This document shows, piece by piece, positions 16,965 through 25,838 of a stretch of 64,000 nucleotides of DNA. The DNA lies in contig NZ_CP030287.1 in NCBI RefSeq assembly GCF_003287935.1, positions 3,252,267-3,316,266 on the forward strand, read 5' to 3'. The DNA comes from Streptomyces sp. ICC1. Its GTDB lineage: Bacteria; Actinomycetota; Actinomycetes; Streptomycetales; Streptomycetaceae. Made by a program: the position numbers and the translations under genes. The notes under the pieces were generated by a model that saw nothing but the letters and a program-made list of their open reading frames with translations, ran no database searches and had not been told where the DNA came from. Every line of letters starts with the position of its first letter. The first letter of the stretch is position 1.

Positions 16965-18119
16965 TTAAGTTTCGCTGGACGCGCGGACCCGCAGCTCGGG
17001 GAGGATGGCGATCCGACGCCGGGGCCGGCCGGGCTCCCGCAGCCTGCGGACGAGCAACTCCACTCCCGTGACCCCCACTTCGTGCTTCGACGGCGCCACC
17101 GCGCTCAGCGGCAGATCCGCGAGCGAAGCCACCTCGTCGTCGTAGGAGACCAGGGCCACGTCGCCCGGCACGGACAGCGAGGCGCTCCGCAGCCGCTGGG
17201 ACAGCACCACGGCCTCGTGGTCGGGATGGACCAGCGCGGCGTCGATCCGGCCGGCCCGCACCCCCTCGATGAACGCGTCCACCGCCCGCTCGTAGGCGGC
17301 CTCGCCGGCGTCGTGCTCGGCGAGGTCGAGGAAGAGCGCGTGTCCGGACACCTCGGGGCCCGCCTCGGCCACCGCCGCGTCGTACCCCTCCTTGATCCAG
17401 GGCGCGGTGGGGGTTCCGCCGCGCATCACCAGGGCGATCCGGCGCCGCCCGGCGTCCAGGAGGTGGCGTACCGCCAGCCTGGCGCCGTAGCCGTGGTCCG
17501 TACCCACGTGCTCGCAGGCGGAGGCGTGCCGCTCGGGGCGCCGCTCCACGAGCACGACGGGCACCCCCAGCTCCTCGTACCACGGGGCGCCGGGGCCGCC
17601 CTCGGCTCCGACAGCAGAGGGGGCGGAGGGAACAGAGGGGGCGGACGGGGCGGACGGGGCGAGCAGCAGGCCGTCGGCACCGTCCGCGACCATCCGCGCG
17701 GCCTGCGCCTTCTCGGTGTCCACGTCGTACGTGGACACCGCGAGGGTGAGCCGCACGCCGAGGGCGTCGGCCGCCTCCCGGGCCCCCTTGATCACCTCGG
17801 GGTAGTAGTAGGCCGAGGACGGCACGATCAGCCCGAGCGTCAGCGGCCGCCCGCCGGTCGCCGCCGCGCGCACGCGGCCGGCCTCGGCGGCGGGCGCGGG
17901 GGCTGCGGGCGCCGTGGCGGGCGCGGTCTCGGCCCAGTCCTCCGGCAGCATCGCGCCGCCGTGCACCCGGGCCAGCAGCCCGCGCTCCGCGAGGACTTCG
18001 ACGTCCTTGCGGACCGTCACCACGGAGACGCCCAGCTCCCCCGCGAACTCCGTGACGCGCATCGATCCCGCTTCGCGGACCCGTCGCAGGATCGCCTGCT
18101 GTCGTTCCTCAGCGTGCAC
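16965..18119 (-). CDS. DeoR-type HTH / LacI-type sensor hybrid regulator
   Basis: 384 residues. The N-terminal ~57 residues are a DeoR winged helix: E-E-R-Q-Q-A-I-L-R-R-V-R then VTEFAGELGVSVVTVRKDVEVLAERGLLARVHGGA. After an Ala-rich linker (about 65-90) comes a periplasmic-binding-protein-like sugar sensor of LacI type (LTLGLIVPSSAYYYPEVIKGAREAADALGV ... VALVSYDDEVASLADLPLSAVAPSKHEVG). This architecture is common beside streptomycete sugar operons. It lies directly upstream of the importer genes and most likely represses them until a sugar arrives. Inside the sensor there is a short Ser-Ala-Pro repeat (APSAPSAPSVPSAPSA) not normally part of the fold. Confidence 0.9.
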   Translation of the reverse strand: MHAEERQQAILRRVREAGSMRVTEFAGELGVSVVTVRKDVEVLAERGLLARVHGGAMLPEDWAETAPATAPAAPAPAAEAGRVRAAATGGRPLTLGLIVPSSAYYYPEVIKGAREAADALGVRLTLAVSTYDVDTEKAQAARMVADGADGLLLAPSAPSAPSVPSAPSAVGAEGGPGAPWYEELGVPVVLVERRPERHASACEHVGTDHGYGARLAVRHLLDAGRRRIALVMRGGTPTAPWIKEGYDAAVAEAGPEVSGHALFLDLAEHDAGEAAYERAVDAFIEGVRAGRIDAALVHPDHEAVVLSQRLRSASLSVPGDVALVSYDDEVASLADLPLSAVAPSKHEVGVTGVELLVRRLREPGRPRRRIAILPELRVRASSET

Positions 18120-18189
18120 GGTGGAGCTCCCCTCGACTGCGTCCCTGGTCGAGGTCAGCGTAGCGCGCGAAAGCCGAAACTTACGTTTT

Positions 18190-18203
18190 CTTTCGAACGA
18201 AAG
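18190..18203. promoter_or_regulatory. Inverted repeat CTTTCG-AA-CGAAAG upstream of the regulator
   Basis: Six-base arms around AA, about 70 bases upstream of the regulator ATG. TTTTC lies at 18186-18190, and further CGAAA units lie at about 18164-18180. A likely autoregulatory operator given the GAAAG resemblance to the importer promoter. Confidence 0.5.
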
Positions 18204-18239
18204 GATTACATAGGGTGCGGTGGCGCGCGGCCAGCCCGG

Positions 18240-18989
18240 TCACCCGGCCGCGGCGTCGGCGGTGTCGGGGGTCTCGCAGCCCGGATGGCCCCAGCGGGAA
18301 CCGAGCTTGGTGATCTTCTCCCCGGCCGGGTACGGCTTGCCGCACGGGCACGTCCCGGGGAACTTCGCCTTGATGGTCACGCTCCCCCGCCCGGACCCCG
18401 CCTTGCGGGCGGACGCGGTGCCGCTCGCGGCGGCGCCCACAGCGCCGCCCGCCGCGCGACGGGCGGGCGCGCTGCGGGCCGGAGTGGCCCGGGCCGGCAC
18501 GGGGACGGGCATGGACGCCTGCCCCAGTGCGGTGCCGGCCGGTTCCTGGCTGACGGCCGCGTCACTGGCCTCCTGGTCGGCGATCGCGTTCAGGTGGTCG
18601 CCGTCCTCGCGGTGCGCGGGCACGTACCGGAACTCCACGTCGCGGTCCGCCAGCAGCTCGTCGATGCTCTCCACGAGCTCCCGGTTCGCCACCGGCTTCC
18701 CGGCCGCCGTCTTCCAGCCGTTGCGCTTCCAGGCGGGGAGCCACTGCGTCACGGCCTTCATGGCGTACTGGGAGTCCATCCGCACCTGCACGGCCGTGCC
18801 GGGGGCCACCGCCTCCAGCAGCCTCTGCAGCGCGGTCAGTTCACCCACGTTGTTGGTGGCCCGTCCGAGCGGTCCGGCCTCCCAGCGCTCGGGGTGCCCG
18901 TGGACGTCGGCGATGACCCATGCCCATGCGGCCGGCCCGGGATTTCCCTTGGCCGCCCCGTCACAGGCGGCGATGATGCGATCAGACAT
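18240..18989 (-). CDS. RNase HI with C-terminal zinc-ribbon-like extension
   Basis: 249 residues. The N-terminal RNase H fold has the acidic active site D10 (ACDGAAKGNPG), E50 (NNVGELTAL), D72 (RMDSQYAMKAV) and D138 (NAIADQEA), so it should cut the RNA strand of RNA-DNA hybrids. Residues ~145-195 form a Pro/Ala/Arg-rich linker. The C-terminal ~50 residues contain a C-P-C-G-K pattern and a later G-H-P-G-C, a probable small metal-binding module that standard RNase HI lacks. ATG 18989 was chosen because the DxG strand follows at the usual distance. Confidence 0.88.
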   Translation of the reverse strand: MSDRIIAACDGAAKGNPGPAAWAWVIADVHGHPERWEAGPLGRATNNVGELTALQRLLEAVAPGTAVQVRMDSQYAMKAVTQWLPAWKRNGWKTAAGKPVANRELVESIDELLADRDVEFRYVPAHREDGDHLNAIADQEASDAAVSQEPAGTALGQASMPVPVPARATPARSAPARRAAGGAVGAAASGTASARKAGSGRGSVTIKAKFPGTCPCGKPYPAGEKITKLGSRWGHPGCETPDTADAAAG

Positions 18990-19136
18990 CCCCCGATCAT
19001 GCCTCACCGCGGCGGCCCCGCCGCACTCCCGGCACCTTCTGCACCGCGGGCCGCAAGGCCCGTCACCTGCGGGTCCTTCGGCCTTCTCGCATGATCGCAA
19101 TTGACTTTACGGATTCTTTAATCTTAGCCTCCGCAT

Positions 19137-19571
19137 ATGAACCGATTCCTCCACTCCACCTTCTGCGTCCTGGCCGCCGCCGGCCTGACCCTCGGCGTCG
19201 CCGGCTGTTCCGAAGGCGCGAAGGACAAGGCCGTGGACCGGGCCGTGAACCAGGTCGACAAGGCCGTGGGCGAGACGTACGAGGTCACCTACGAGGTGAC
19301 CGGCAAGAGCGTCGACTCGATCTCCTTCCACGACGGAGGCGGTACGGCCACGGCCCCGAACCTCGTCACGGAGGACAAGCCGGCCCTCCCGTGGAAGAAG
19401 ACGGTCACCCTGCGCGGCATCATGCCCGCCGCCGTCTCGCCCCTCTCGGTCGACGGCGCCGCCGACCTGGTCTGCAAGGTCGTCCACCAGGGCAAGGTCA
19501 TCAAGGAGGCCGCCGGCGAAGCCGCCATGGCGGGCGGCTGCGTCGCCGTCTCGCCGGTCGCCGGCCGGTAG
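19137..19571 (+). CDS. Small lipoprotein, MmpS-like
   Basis: 144 residues with a lipoprotein signal peptide ending L-G-V-A-G-C, so Cys24 or so is lipidated. The mature part begins with a charged helix (AKDKAVDRAVNQVDKAVGE) and continues as an all-beta domain (YEVTYEVTGKSVDSISFHDGGG ... LPWKKTVTLRG) like actinobacterial MmpS-type secreted proteins. The upstream 40 bases are A/T-rich for this genome and contain TTGACT, a possible -35. Confidence 0.75.
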   Translation: MNRFLHSTFCVLAAAGLTLGVAGCSEGAKDKAVDRAVNQVDKAVGETYEVTYEVTGKSVDSISFHDGGGTATAPNLVTEDKPALPWKKTVTLRGIMPAAVSPLSVDGAADLVCKVVHQGKVIKEAAGEAAMAGGCVAVSPVAGR

Positions 19572-19595
19572 GTCCGATCGCCCGGCCGGGCCCGC

Positions 19596-19631
19596 GGCTC
19601 AGACCCCGGTCCGGGCTCAGACCCCGGTCCG
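19596..19631 (+). repeat. Perfect 18-bp tandem duplication
   Basis: GGCTCAGACCCCGGTCCG occurs twice in direct succession in the gap between two convergent genes; a third GACCCCGGT-like segment and CCTGGTCAGGG, a short hairpin, follow. The gap probably holds the transcription terminators of both genes. Confidence 0.85.
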
Positions 19632-19668
19632 GTCCCTGGTCAGGGTCCCGGCCGGGGTCCGCTGCTTC

Positions 19669-21444
19669 TTACCCGAGGCGCGTGAGCTTCGCGCCGAAGG
19701 ACGGTGCGGACAGGTCCGTCCCCAGCGCCACCGGGACCTTCGGCGCGCCGGGTCCGGTGCCGATGGTCAGCACGCCGATCTCGGTGCCGGCCCGCCCCTC
19801 GTGCGGGACGCCCTTCTCACCGACCGCCACGCTCAGTTCCAGCTGCTGCCCCGGCACGGCGACGGCAGCGGCGTCCTGGGTGGCCACCACCGGCGTGCGG
19901 GTCCCGAGCCCGTCGTCGACGTAGCCGAGGACCTGTCCCTTCTTGACCACGGGGGCCGAGGTCAGGGCTTGGCGGACGGCCTCGATGACCTTCCTGCTGT
20001 TCTCCTTGACCAGGATCAGGCTGTTGGAGCCGTCGGGGTCGGGGCCGGTGACGTGCTGGTCGAGCATCGTGCCGAGGATCAGGGGGGTCTTGTCGCCCAC
20101 CGTCTTGTACGCCGCCCACACCAGCGTGCCGCCGGCCGGCGTGCTGGACCCGGTCTTGATGCCCTTGATGCTCAGCGGGGACAGGAGCAGGCTGCCGTTG
20201 TTGTTGGTGAGCGGCTTCGCGAGGCCGGGGATGGTGGCGCTGGGCAGCTGGACGATCGCCCGGAAGGCGTCGAGCGCCATGACGGCTTCGGCGAGCTTCA
20301 GTTGGTCGACGGCGGTGCTCACGGTCTTGGCGTCCAGCCCGCTCGGGTCCGTGTAGGTGGTGGAGGTCATGCCGAGCGCCTGCGCCTCGGCGTTCATCTT
20401 CTCCACGAACGCGGCCTCGGAATCGCTGCCGGTGTGCCAACGGGCCAGCTGGCGCGCGATGTTGTTGCCCGAGGGGATCATCAGCATCTTGAGCATGTCC
20501 TGCTGGCTGAAGCGGGTTCCCACCGTCAGCCCCTCGACGCGCGATTCGCTCTCCGCGGTGCCGTCCGCCACCGCCTTCGCGTCGATCGCGATCTGCGGAC
20601 CGGCCTCGTCCTTCTTCAGCGGGTGGCCCTTGAGGATCACGTACGCCGTCATCACCTTGGCCACGCTGGCCGTCGGCACGGGCTTCTGCTCTCCGAAGGT
20701 CCCCACGTCGCCGGCGCCGCCGACGCGCACCGCGGCCTGGCCCTTCTCGGGCCAGGGCACGTCGAAGCGGCCGTCGAGGGTGAAGACGGACGGGGCGTCC
20801 CCCTGGGCCAGCACGGTCGGGGGCACCGGCCGCAGCACCTGGACGGCGGCGAGTACGACGCCGAGGAGGAGGAAGAGCGGCACCCAGATCCGGACGCGGC
20901 GGGCCGCCGTCCGGCTCGGCGTCTCGGGCGGCGGCGGGGTGTTGGTGAGCTGCGCGAGCAGGTCGAGCGGGGGCAGCGGCTGTTCGGCCGTGCCCCCGGG
21001 CGCGGCCGCGGGCGCGGGCACCGGCGGTACGGGCGTCCGCGGTACGGGCACCAGGGGTACGGGCGCCGGCACCGGCGGGACCTCGTCCAAGGCCTTGAGC
21101 GCGATGAACCTGCTGGTGGTCTCACTGTCCGACGCGGGCGCGGGCACGGGCTTCGCCTTCGGCTCCGGCTCCAACTCGGGCTCCGGCTCCGGCTCCGGCT
21201 CCGAGGCGGACACGGGGGCCGGGGTCACCGCGTCGGCCGCATCCGGCTCGCCCGCCTCGGCCACTTCAGGCACCTCGGCAGCCTCGGCCGCTTCGCCCGC
21301 CTCAGGCGCATCGGCCACACCAGGCGCCTCCGGCGCCCCTGCCGCCGGTCCGGTCGGCTCGACGGTCTCGGGTACCGCTCCTTCCGCATCCGGTTCCCGT
21401 TCCGCCGCGTCGGGCGTCCCGCCCTCCACCGGTACCGCAGTCAT
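19669..21444 (-). CDS. D-alanyl-D-alanine carboxypeptidase with long disordered N-terminal tail
   Basis: 591 residues from ATG 21444 (the frame stays open to a TTG at 21531). Order: a ~190-residue acidic then Pro-rich cytoplasmic tail with Glu-Pro and Val-Pro repeats; one membrane helix (VRIWVPLFLLLGVVLAAVQVL); and an extracellular penicillin-binding domain with the serine motif S-V-A-K (TASVAKVM), S-G-N (MIPSGNN) and K-T-G (IKGIKTGSS). It should trim the terminal D-Ala of peptidoglycan stem peptides. The low-complexity intracellular tail is unusual for this enzyme class but recurs in streptomycetes. Confidence 0.88.
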   Translation of the reverse strand: MTAVPVEGGTPDAAEREPDAEGAVPETVEPTGPAAGAPEAPGVADAPEAGEAAEAAEVPEVAEAGEPDAADAVTPAPVSASEPEPEPEPELEPEPKAKPVPAPASDSETTSRFIALKALDEVPPVPAPVPLVPVPRTPVPPVPAPAAAPGGTAEQPLPPLDLLAQLTNTPPPPETPSRTAARRVRIWVPLFLLLGVVLAAVQVLRPVPPTVLAQGDAPSVFTLDGRFDVPWPEKGQAAVRVGGAGDVGTFGEQKPVPTASVAKVMTAYVILKGHPLKKDEAGPQIAIDAKAVADGTAESESRVEGLTVGTRFSQQDMLKMLMIPSGNNIARQLARWHTGSDSEAAFVEKMNAEAQALGMTSTTYTDPSGLDAKTVSTAVDQLKLAEAVMALDAFRAIVQLPSATIPGLAKPLTNNNGSLLLSPLSIKGIKTGSSTPAGGTLVWAAYKTVGDKTPLILGTMLDQHVTGPDPDGSNSLILVKENSRKVIEAVRQALTSAPVVKKGQVLGYVDDGLGTRTPVVATQDAAAVAVPGQQLELSVAVGEKGVPHEGRAGTEIGVLTIGTGPGAPKVPVALGTDLSAPSFGAKLTRLG

Positions 21445-21670
21445 GCCGTACACCGCCTTGCTCGTGCCGTTCTGGATCAAGCGCCAGTCTCGGCGTCCCA
21501 TGTGCGCGAGCGGTGTGCGCCAGATGACCAATTCGTCACAGCACGAAGCGCATGCACTGTCATCAAACGATCATCTGGCGATCAAATCTTCATCATGAAG
21601 GCCATGAAGACTCGCTTCCTCTCGTACGAGGCACCTTTGCGAGGCACCGTCAGGAAGCTCGATACCGCTC

Positions 21671-22360
21671 ATGAACCACCGGAAGCCCGACCTCCCGGCC
21701 CCCGGCCGGCGCCGCCTGCTGGCCGGTGGCGGAGCACTGTTCCTCACCGCGACGGCCGGCGCCCTCCTGGCCGCCCGGCCCGGCGATCCCGGCCCGCCGG
21801 CCGACGACCGCGACGGCAAGGGACCGTCCGAGGCCTCCCGCCCCGCCTCCCCCGCCTCCGGATGGATGCCGGGGGTGGCCAGGAAGCCGTTGGAGCGCAA
21901 CTACCTCGTCGGCGAGCGCGATGCGCAGCGCGGGCTCGTCCTCCACGTGCAGGAGGGTGAAGGCTCCTTGTACGAGCGGTTCGCCGCCCCCGGGATCAAG
22001 GCCTCCGCCCACTTCTGGGTCTCGCGCGACGGGGAGACGGAACAGTACGTGTCCGTCCTCGACCGCGCCTGGGCGCAGGTCGACGGCAACGGCGCGTGGA
22101 CCTCCGTCGAGACCTCCGGCTTCGCCACCCGCGCGCTCACCGAGGCCCAGGTCGACGCGGTCGCCCGCATCTACGCCTGGGGCGCCGGCGCGCACGGCTG
22201 GCCGCCCGCGGTCAGCGAGCGCCCGGACCAGCCGGGCCTGGGCACCCACTCGATGGGCGGCGCCCCGTGGGGCGGGCACGCCTGCCCCGGCTCCCTCCGG
22301 GCCGGCCAGCGCACCGAGATCATCCGCAGGATGCGGGAACACGTTCCCGCCGCCGGATAG
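21671..22360 (+). CDS. Tat-exported N-acetylmuramoyl-L-alanine amidase
   Basis: 229 residues. A twin-arginine signal (R-R-R-L-L-A-G-G-G-A-L-F-L) is followed by an amidase_2 domain: LVLHVQEGEGSLY, ASAHFWVSRDG and GTHSMGGAPWGGHACPG, supplying the zinc His and Cys ligands. It should cleave the bond between muramic acid and the stem peptide. The Tat route implies folding, possibly with zinc, before export. It is divergent from the DD-carboxypeptidase, so two peptidoglycan enzymes share a 226-bp promoter region. Confidence 0.88.
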   Translation: MNHRKPDLPAPGRRRLLAGGGALFLTATAGALLAARPGDPGPPADDRDGKGPSEASRPASPASGWMPGVARKPLERNYLVGERDAQRGLVLHVQEGEGSLYERFAAPGIKASAHFWVSRDGETEQYVSVLDRAWAQVDGNGAWTSVETSGFATRALTEAQVDAVARIYAWGAGAHGWPPAVSERPDQPGLGTHSMGGAPWGGHACPGSLRAGQRTEIIRRMREHVPAAG

Positions 22361-22419
22361 TGACCAGTCCGTGATCCTCACGTCTTCAACCCGGCGGCGC
22401 TGATCACTAGGGTTCGAAC

Positions 22420-23217
22420 GTGTCCGAAGGAAATGAGATACCCGCAGGTCAGAACGGTCCGGACGAGGACGAATGGCATGCCTTCGTCCAGGCGCACGCC
22501 GCGAGTGCGCCCGCCCCCGGACCGCTCCCGCCCAAGCGGAGGTGGCCCCGCGGCGCCCTGGCCGTCCTGCTGCTGGCGGGACTGGCCTTCGTCGCCCTGA
22601 AGTTCATCGGCTCGCCGTTCGACGCCGGTGTGACCGCGCCGACTTCGACAGAGGCGGAAGGGCGAGCGGGCGCGAAATCGGCCGCGCCCTCCTCCCCGAC
22701 CGGCGATCGGCCGATGATCCCCCTGTCCGAGGCGTTCCCGGCGCAGGTTTCGGACGGTGCGGGCGGCACCTTCACCAAGGTCGGCGCGGTCGTGCTGAAG
22801 TCCTGCACCGAGCCCGACTCGGTCGGACCGGCCCTCGCGGCCGCCCTCGACGACAGCCGGGGCTGCGTCGGCGAGCAGGTCGCCCTGTACAAGGACGCGC
22901 GCGACAACCAGTACAACCTGGCCCTGTTCACGCTGCGGGACCCGGAGGACGCCGTACGCCTGGTGACCCGGCTGGGGATGGCCTTCGACGACTACCAGGT
23001 GGGCGCGCAGGCCCCGCCGCGCGGTTCCGGCCTGCGGGTTCTCCCGCCCGACAGCGGGATGGTGCAGTCCTTCACGAGCCAGGGCCGGGTCATGGCGGTC
23101 GGGCTCGGCCAGTGGTCCGACGGCCGGGTCGGCGACTACCAGAAGCTGGTCGACTCGCTGGCCCCGCTACTCAAGGAGGTCTCGGACCGGGCGGCCCGCT
23201 ACGAGACCGCAGGCTGA
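22420..23217 (+). CDS. Single-pass membrane protein of unknown function
   Basis: 265 residues from GTG 22420. A short acidic N-terminus with W-H-A-F-V-Q-A-H-A-A-S-A-P-x-P lies in the cytoplasm, then one helix (GALAVLLLAGLAFVALKFIG, about 45-64), then a ~190-residue extracellular domain (VLKSCTEPDSVGPALAAALDDSRGCVGEQVALYKD ... FTLRDPEDAVRLVTRL) with two cysteines that could pair. No family recognised. The upstream gene is the amidase, 60 bases away. Confidence 0.75.
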   Translation: MSEGNEIPAGQNGPDEDEWHAFVQAHAASAPAPGPLPPKRRWPRGALAVLLLAGLAFVALKFIGSPFDAGVTAPTSTEAEGRAGAKSAAPSSPTGDRPMIPLSEAFPAQVSDGAGGTFTKVGAVVLKSCTEPDSVGPALAAALDDSRGCVGEQVALYKDARDNQYNLALFTLRDPEDAVRLVTRLGMAFDDYQVGAQAPPRGSGLRVLPPDSGMVQSFTSQGRVMAVGLGQWSDGRVGDYQKLVDSLAPLLKEVSDRAARYETAG

Positions 23218-23313
23218 CGGCCGCCGTCTTCCCCCGCCCGCCGGGCTGCGGGATCCTTGCGACGGACGGCCACGGACGGCCACTGACGGCGTCGGACGAG
23301 CGGGGGACCGGGC

Positions 23314-24063
23314 ATGGGCACGGAGGAGCACAGGACACACCGTCGCCACACCCCCCGTTCCTGGCTGGTCAACCGGCGGTTCCGGCACTGGCAGCGGCCG
23401 GACTCCCTGTCCGGGTCGCGGGCCCAGCGGCAGATCGACTACCTGGCCCGGAAGCTGGGCTCCCGGCATCCGGACACCCTTCGGGCCCGGGAGCACTTGG
23501 CGCTCTGGCTCTTCCGGGAGGGCTCCCCCGCCGACGCCCTGGTCCTCACCGAGGCGGAGGTGGACGACCGCACCGCGGAGTTCGGACCGGGGCACCCCGG
23601 CACCCTGCGGGCGCGCCGGAGCCTCGTCCGGTACCGCCGTGAGACCGGTGACCTGCCCGGAGCGATCGCCGACGCGCGGCTCCTGTTGGAGGACACGACC
23701 CGCTTCCTGGGCGCCGACGACCGGGAGACGCACGGGCAGCGGCGGAGCCTCGCCGAACTCCTGGGCGAGAGCGGGGAGACGGCCGGCCGGATCGAGCGGC
23801 TGAGGGCCCTGCTCGCCGAGGAGGAGGCCCTCGGTCCGGCCTGGAAAGGGGAGGTCCGGTACACGCGGAGCACGCTGGCCAGGGCACTGGAGGAGAACGG
23901 CGACATCGCCGAGGCCCTCGCCCTCGTGGAAAAGGAGGTCGAGGCCGAGCGGGGGAAGGTCTACGGCGTCGACGAGAACCTCACCGAAGCCCCGCTCCGC
24001 CTCCTGGTCGCCTGGCGCGACCGCCTCGCCGACCGCGATCGCCGCGGCGGGCCCGCACGCTGA
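23314..24063 (+). CDS. Tetratricopeptide-repeat protein, 249 aa
   Basis: A basic N-terminus (about 30 residues) precedes four to five TPR-like helical pairs of the kinesin-light-chain/FxSxx type seen in actinobacteria: LGSRHPDTLRAREHLALWLF, FGPGHPGTLRARRSLVRYRR, LGADDRETHGQRRSLAELLGESG and so on. Such repeats bind proteins; no catalytic domain is attached. It ends 53 bases before the convergent chloride-transport gene. Confidence 0.8.
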   Translation: MGTEEHRTHRRHTPRSWLVNRRFRHWQRPDSLSGSRAQRQIDYLARKLGSRHPDTLRAREHLALWLFREGSPADALVLTEAEVDDRTAEFGPGHPGTLRARRSLVRYRRETGDLPGAIADARLLLEDTTRFLGADDRETHGQRRSLAELLGESGETAGRIERLRALLAEEEALGPAWKGEVRYTRSTLARALEENGDIAEALALVEKEVEAERGKVYGVDENLTEAPLRLLVAWRDRLADRDRRGGPAR

Positions 24064-24116
24064 CCAGCCGTCAGGTCCGAGAACCGGGACCCGGGACCCG
24101 GCAAGCCGAACACCCG

Positions 24117-25838
24117 TCAGGCCGGAGGGTGCAGGGCGGCCAGCGCCGAGCGGTGGGTGATCCAGCCCAGGAGGTGGTGGCCGCCCTCGTCGAGAACCGG
24201 GAGGCCGTCGCCGTCGCTCGCCGCGAGCAGCGGCAGGGCCTCCTCCAGGGACTGGCCGGCGAGCAGGGCGGGCGGGCGGTCCCGTACCGTCTCGATGGGC
24301 TCGCCCTCGGGCCGGCCCTCGTGCAGGGCCCGGGAGAGGGCGAGGGCGCCGACCGAGCCCTCGTAGCGGCCGTTCCCGTCGACGACGGGCAGGCGTCCGG
24401 CGCCCACCTCGATCATCGCCGTGACCGCCGCGCGCAGGCCGGTGCCGGGTGCCAGCTCGGCCGGCGGCGGTCCCATCGCGGTCCGGACCTCGACGGCGGC
24501 CGGACCGGTCAGGTCGAGGTCGACCCCGCGGCGCCGGAGTTTGGTCGTGTAGACGGTGTCGCGGCTGAGGACGTGGCTGACGCCGGTGGCGATGGCGACG
24601 GCGGCCATCAGCGGCAGGATGATGCCGTACTCGCCGGTCAGCTCGTAGATGATGACGACGGCGGTGATCGGCGCGCGGGCCGAACCGGCGAAGACCGCGC
24701 CCATGCCGATCACGGCGTAGGTCGTGGCGGAGCCGGTCAGCCCCGGTACGGCGTGGTCCAGGGTCTGGCCGAAGGCGCTGCCGAGCATCGAGCCGACGAA
24801 GAGGCTGGGCGCGAAGACCCCGCCCGAGCCGCCGATGCCGATGGTGACGCTGCAGGCGATGATCTTGCCGACGAGCAGTACCAGCAGGAATCCGACCGCG
24901 TACCCGCCCACCGCGGCCTTGCCGAGGACCGGGTAGCCGACCCCGTACATCTCGGGCAGCGCGAGCAGGATCGCGCCCAGCAGGATGCCGCCGGCCGCGG
25001 GGCGCAGCCATTCCGGGCCGCGCCACACCGCGTCGCAGATGTCCTCCACCCCGTAGAGCACCTTGGTGAAGACCACGCCGACGATCCCGGCGAGCGCGCC
25101 GAGCAGCACGTACAGGGCGTACGAGGCCAGGTGTTCCACGCCGAGCGGCGCGAGGTCCAGGAACCGTTCGTCGCCGAGGACCGAGCGGCCGATCACGGCG
25201 GCGGTGACCGAGGAGACGGCCACGAAGGCGAAGCCCCGGGCCGTGAAGTCGCGCAGGATCAGCTCCATCGCGAAGAACACGCCGGCCAGGGGGGCGTTGA
25301 AGGTCGCGGCGATGCCGCCGGCCGCGCCGCAGGCGACCAGCAGCCGGACCCGGTCCTCGCCCATGCGCAGGATCGATCCGGCGGTGGACCCGAGGGCGGA
25401 CCCGATCTGCACGATGGGGCCCTCGCGGCCCACCGAGCCGCCGCCGCCGATGCACAGCGCGGACGCGACCGACTTCACCACGGCGACCCGGGCCGGGATG
25501 CGGCCGCCTGTACGTGCGACCGCGTACATGACCTCGGGTACGCCGTGGCCGCGCGCCTCCTTGGCGTAGCGGTAGACGAGGGGCCCGTAGATCGCGCCGG
25601 CGACGACGGGCGCGAGCAGGACGAAGTACGGTCCGAGCCAGGGCACGTACGGGTTGTCGGCGTGGCCGGCCGAGGAGTAGTCGTCGTGTCCGGACAGCAC
25701 GAGGGTGACGACCTCGATGAGCCAGCGGAAGGCCACCGCACCCAGCCCGGCCCCCGCGCCGACCAGCAGTGCCGGCAGCAGCATGCCGGCTTCGGCCCTG
25801 CGCAGGCCGGCCCGCAGCCCCTCGTCCGCGAACGGCAT
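24117..25838 (-). CDS. CLC-family chloride transporter with two CBS domains
   Basis: 573 residues from ATG 25838, chosen for GAGGAGTGGAC just upstream. Ten or more membrane segments carry the CLC signatures: G97-H-G-V-P (selectivity loop), G137-R-E-G-P (gating Glu139), NAPLAGVFFAMEL, and GGSGGVFAPSLF. Two oddities: the selectivity-filter Ser of the E. coli protein is His98, and the internal proton Glu (E203 in E. coli) aligns with Leu193 after Glu192. The latter could mean channel-like or altered coupling; that is inference. The C-terminal ~130 residues form a CBS pair (VDGNGRYEGSV ... VLDEGGHHLLGW) that may sense nucleotides. Confidence 0.9.
   Translation of the reverse strand: MPFADEGLRAGLRRAEAGMLLPALLVGAGAGLGAVAFRWLIEVVTLVLSGHDDYSSAGHADNPYVPWLGPYFVLLAPVVAGAIYGPLVYRYAKEARGHGVPEVMYAVARTGGRIPARVAVVKSVASALCIGGGGSVGREGPIVQIGSALGSTAGSILRMGEDRVRLLVACGAAGGIAATFNAPLAGVFFAMELILRDFTARGFAFVAVSSVTAAVIGRSVLGDERFLDLAPLGVEHLASYALYVLLGALAGIVGVVFTKVLYGVEDICDAVWRGPEWLRPAAGGILLGAILLALPEMYGVGYPVLGKAAVGGYAVGFLLVLLVGKIIACSVTIGIGGSGGVFAPSLFVGSMLGSAFGQTLDHAVPGLTGSATTYAVIGMGAVFAGSARAPITAVVIIYELTGEYGIILPLMAAVAIATGVSHVLSRDTVYTTKLRRRGVDLDLTGPAAVEVRTAMGPPPAELAPGTGLRAAVTAMIEVGAGRLPVVDGNGRYEGSVGALALSRALHEGRPEGEPIETVRDRPPALLAGQSLEEALPLLAASDGDGLPVLDEGGHHLLGWITHRSALAALHPPA

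Noticed and set aside
16850..16965. Shared CGAAACTTA next to the importer and regulator promoters
   Set aside because: One copy is the last codons of the regulator gene (S-S-E-T-stop), so its resemblance may be chance; only the GAAAG elements were kept.
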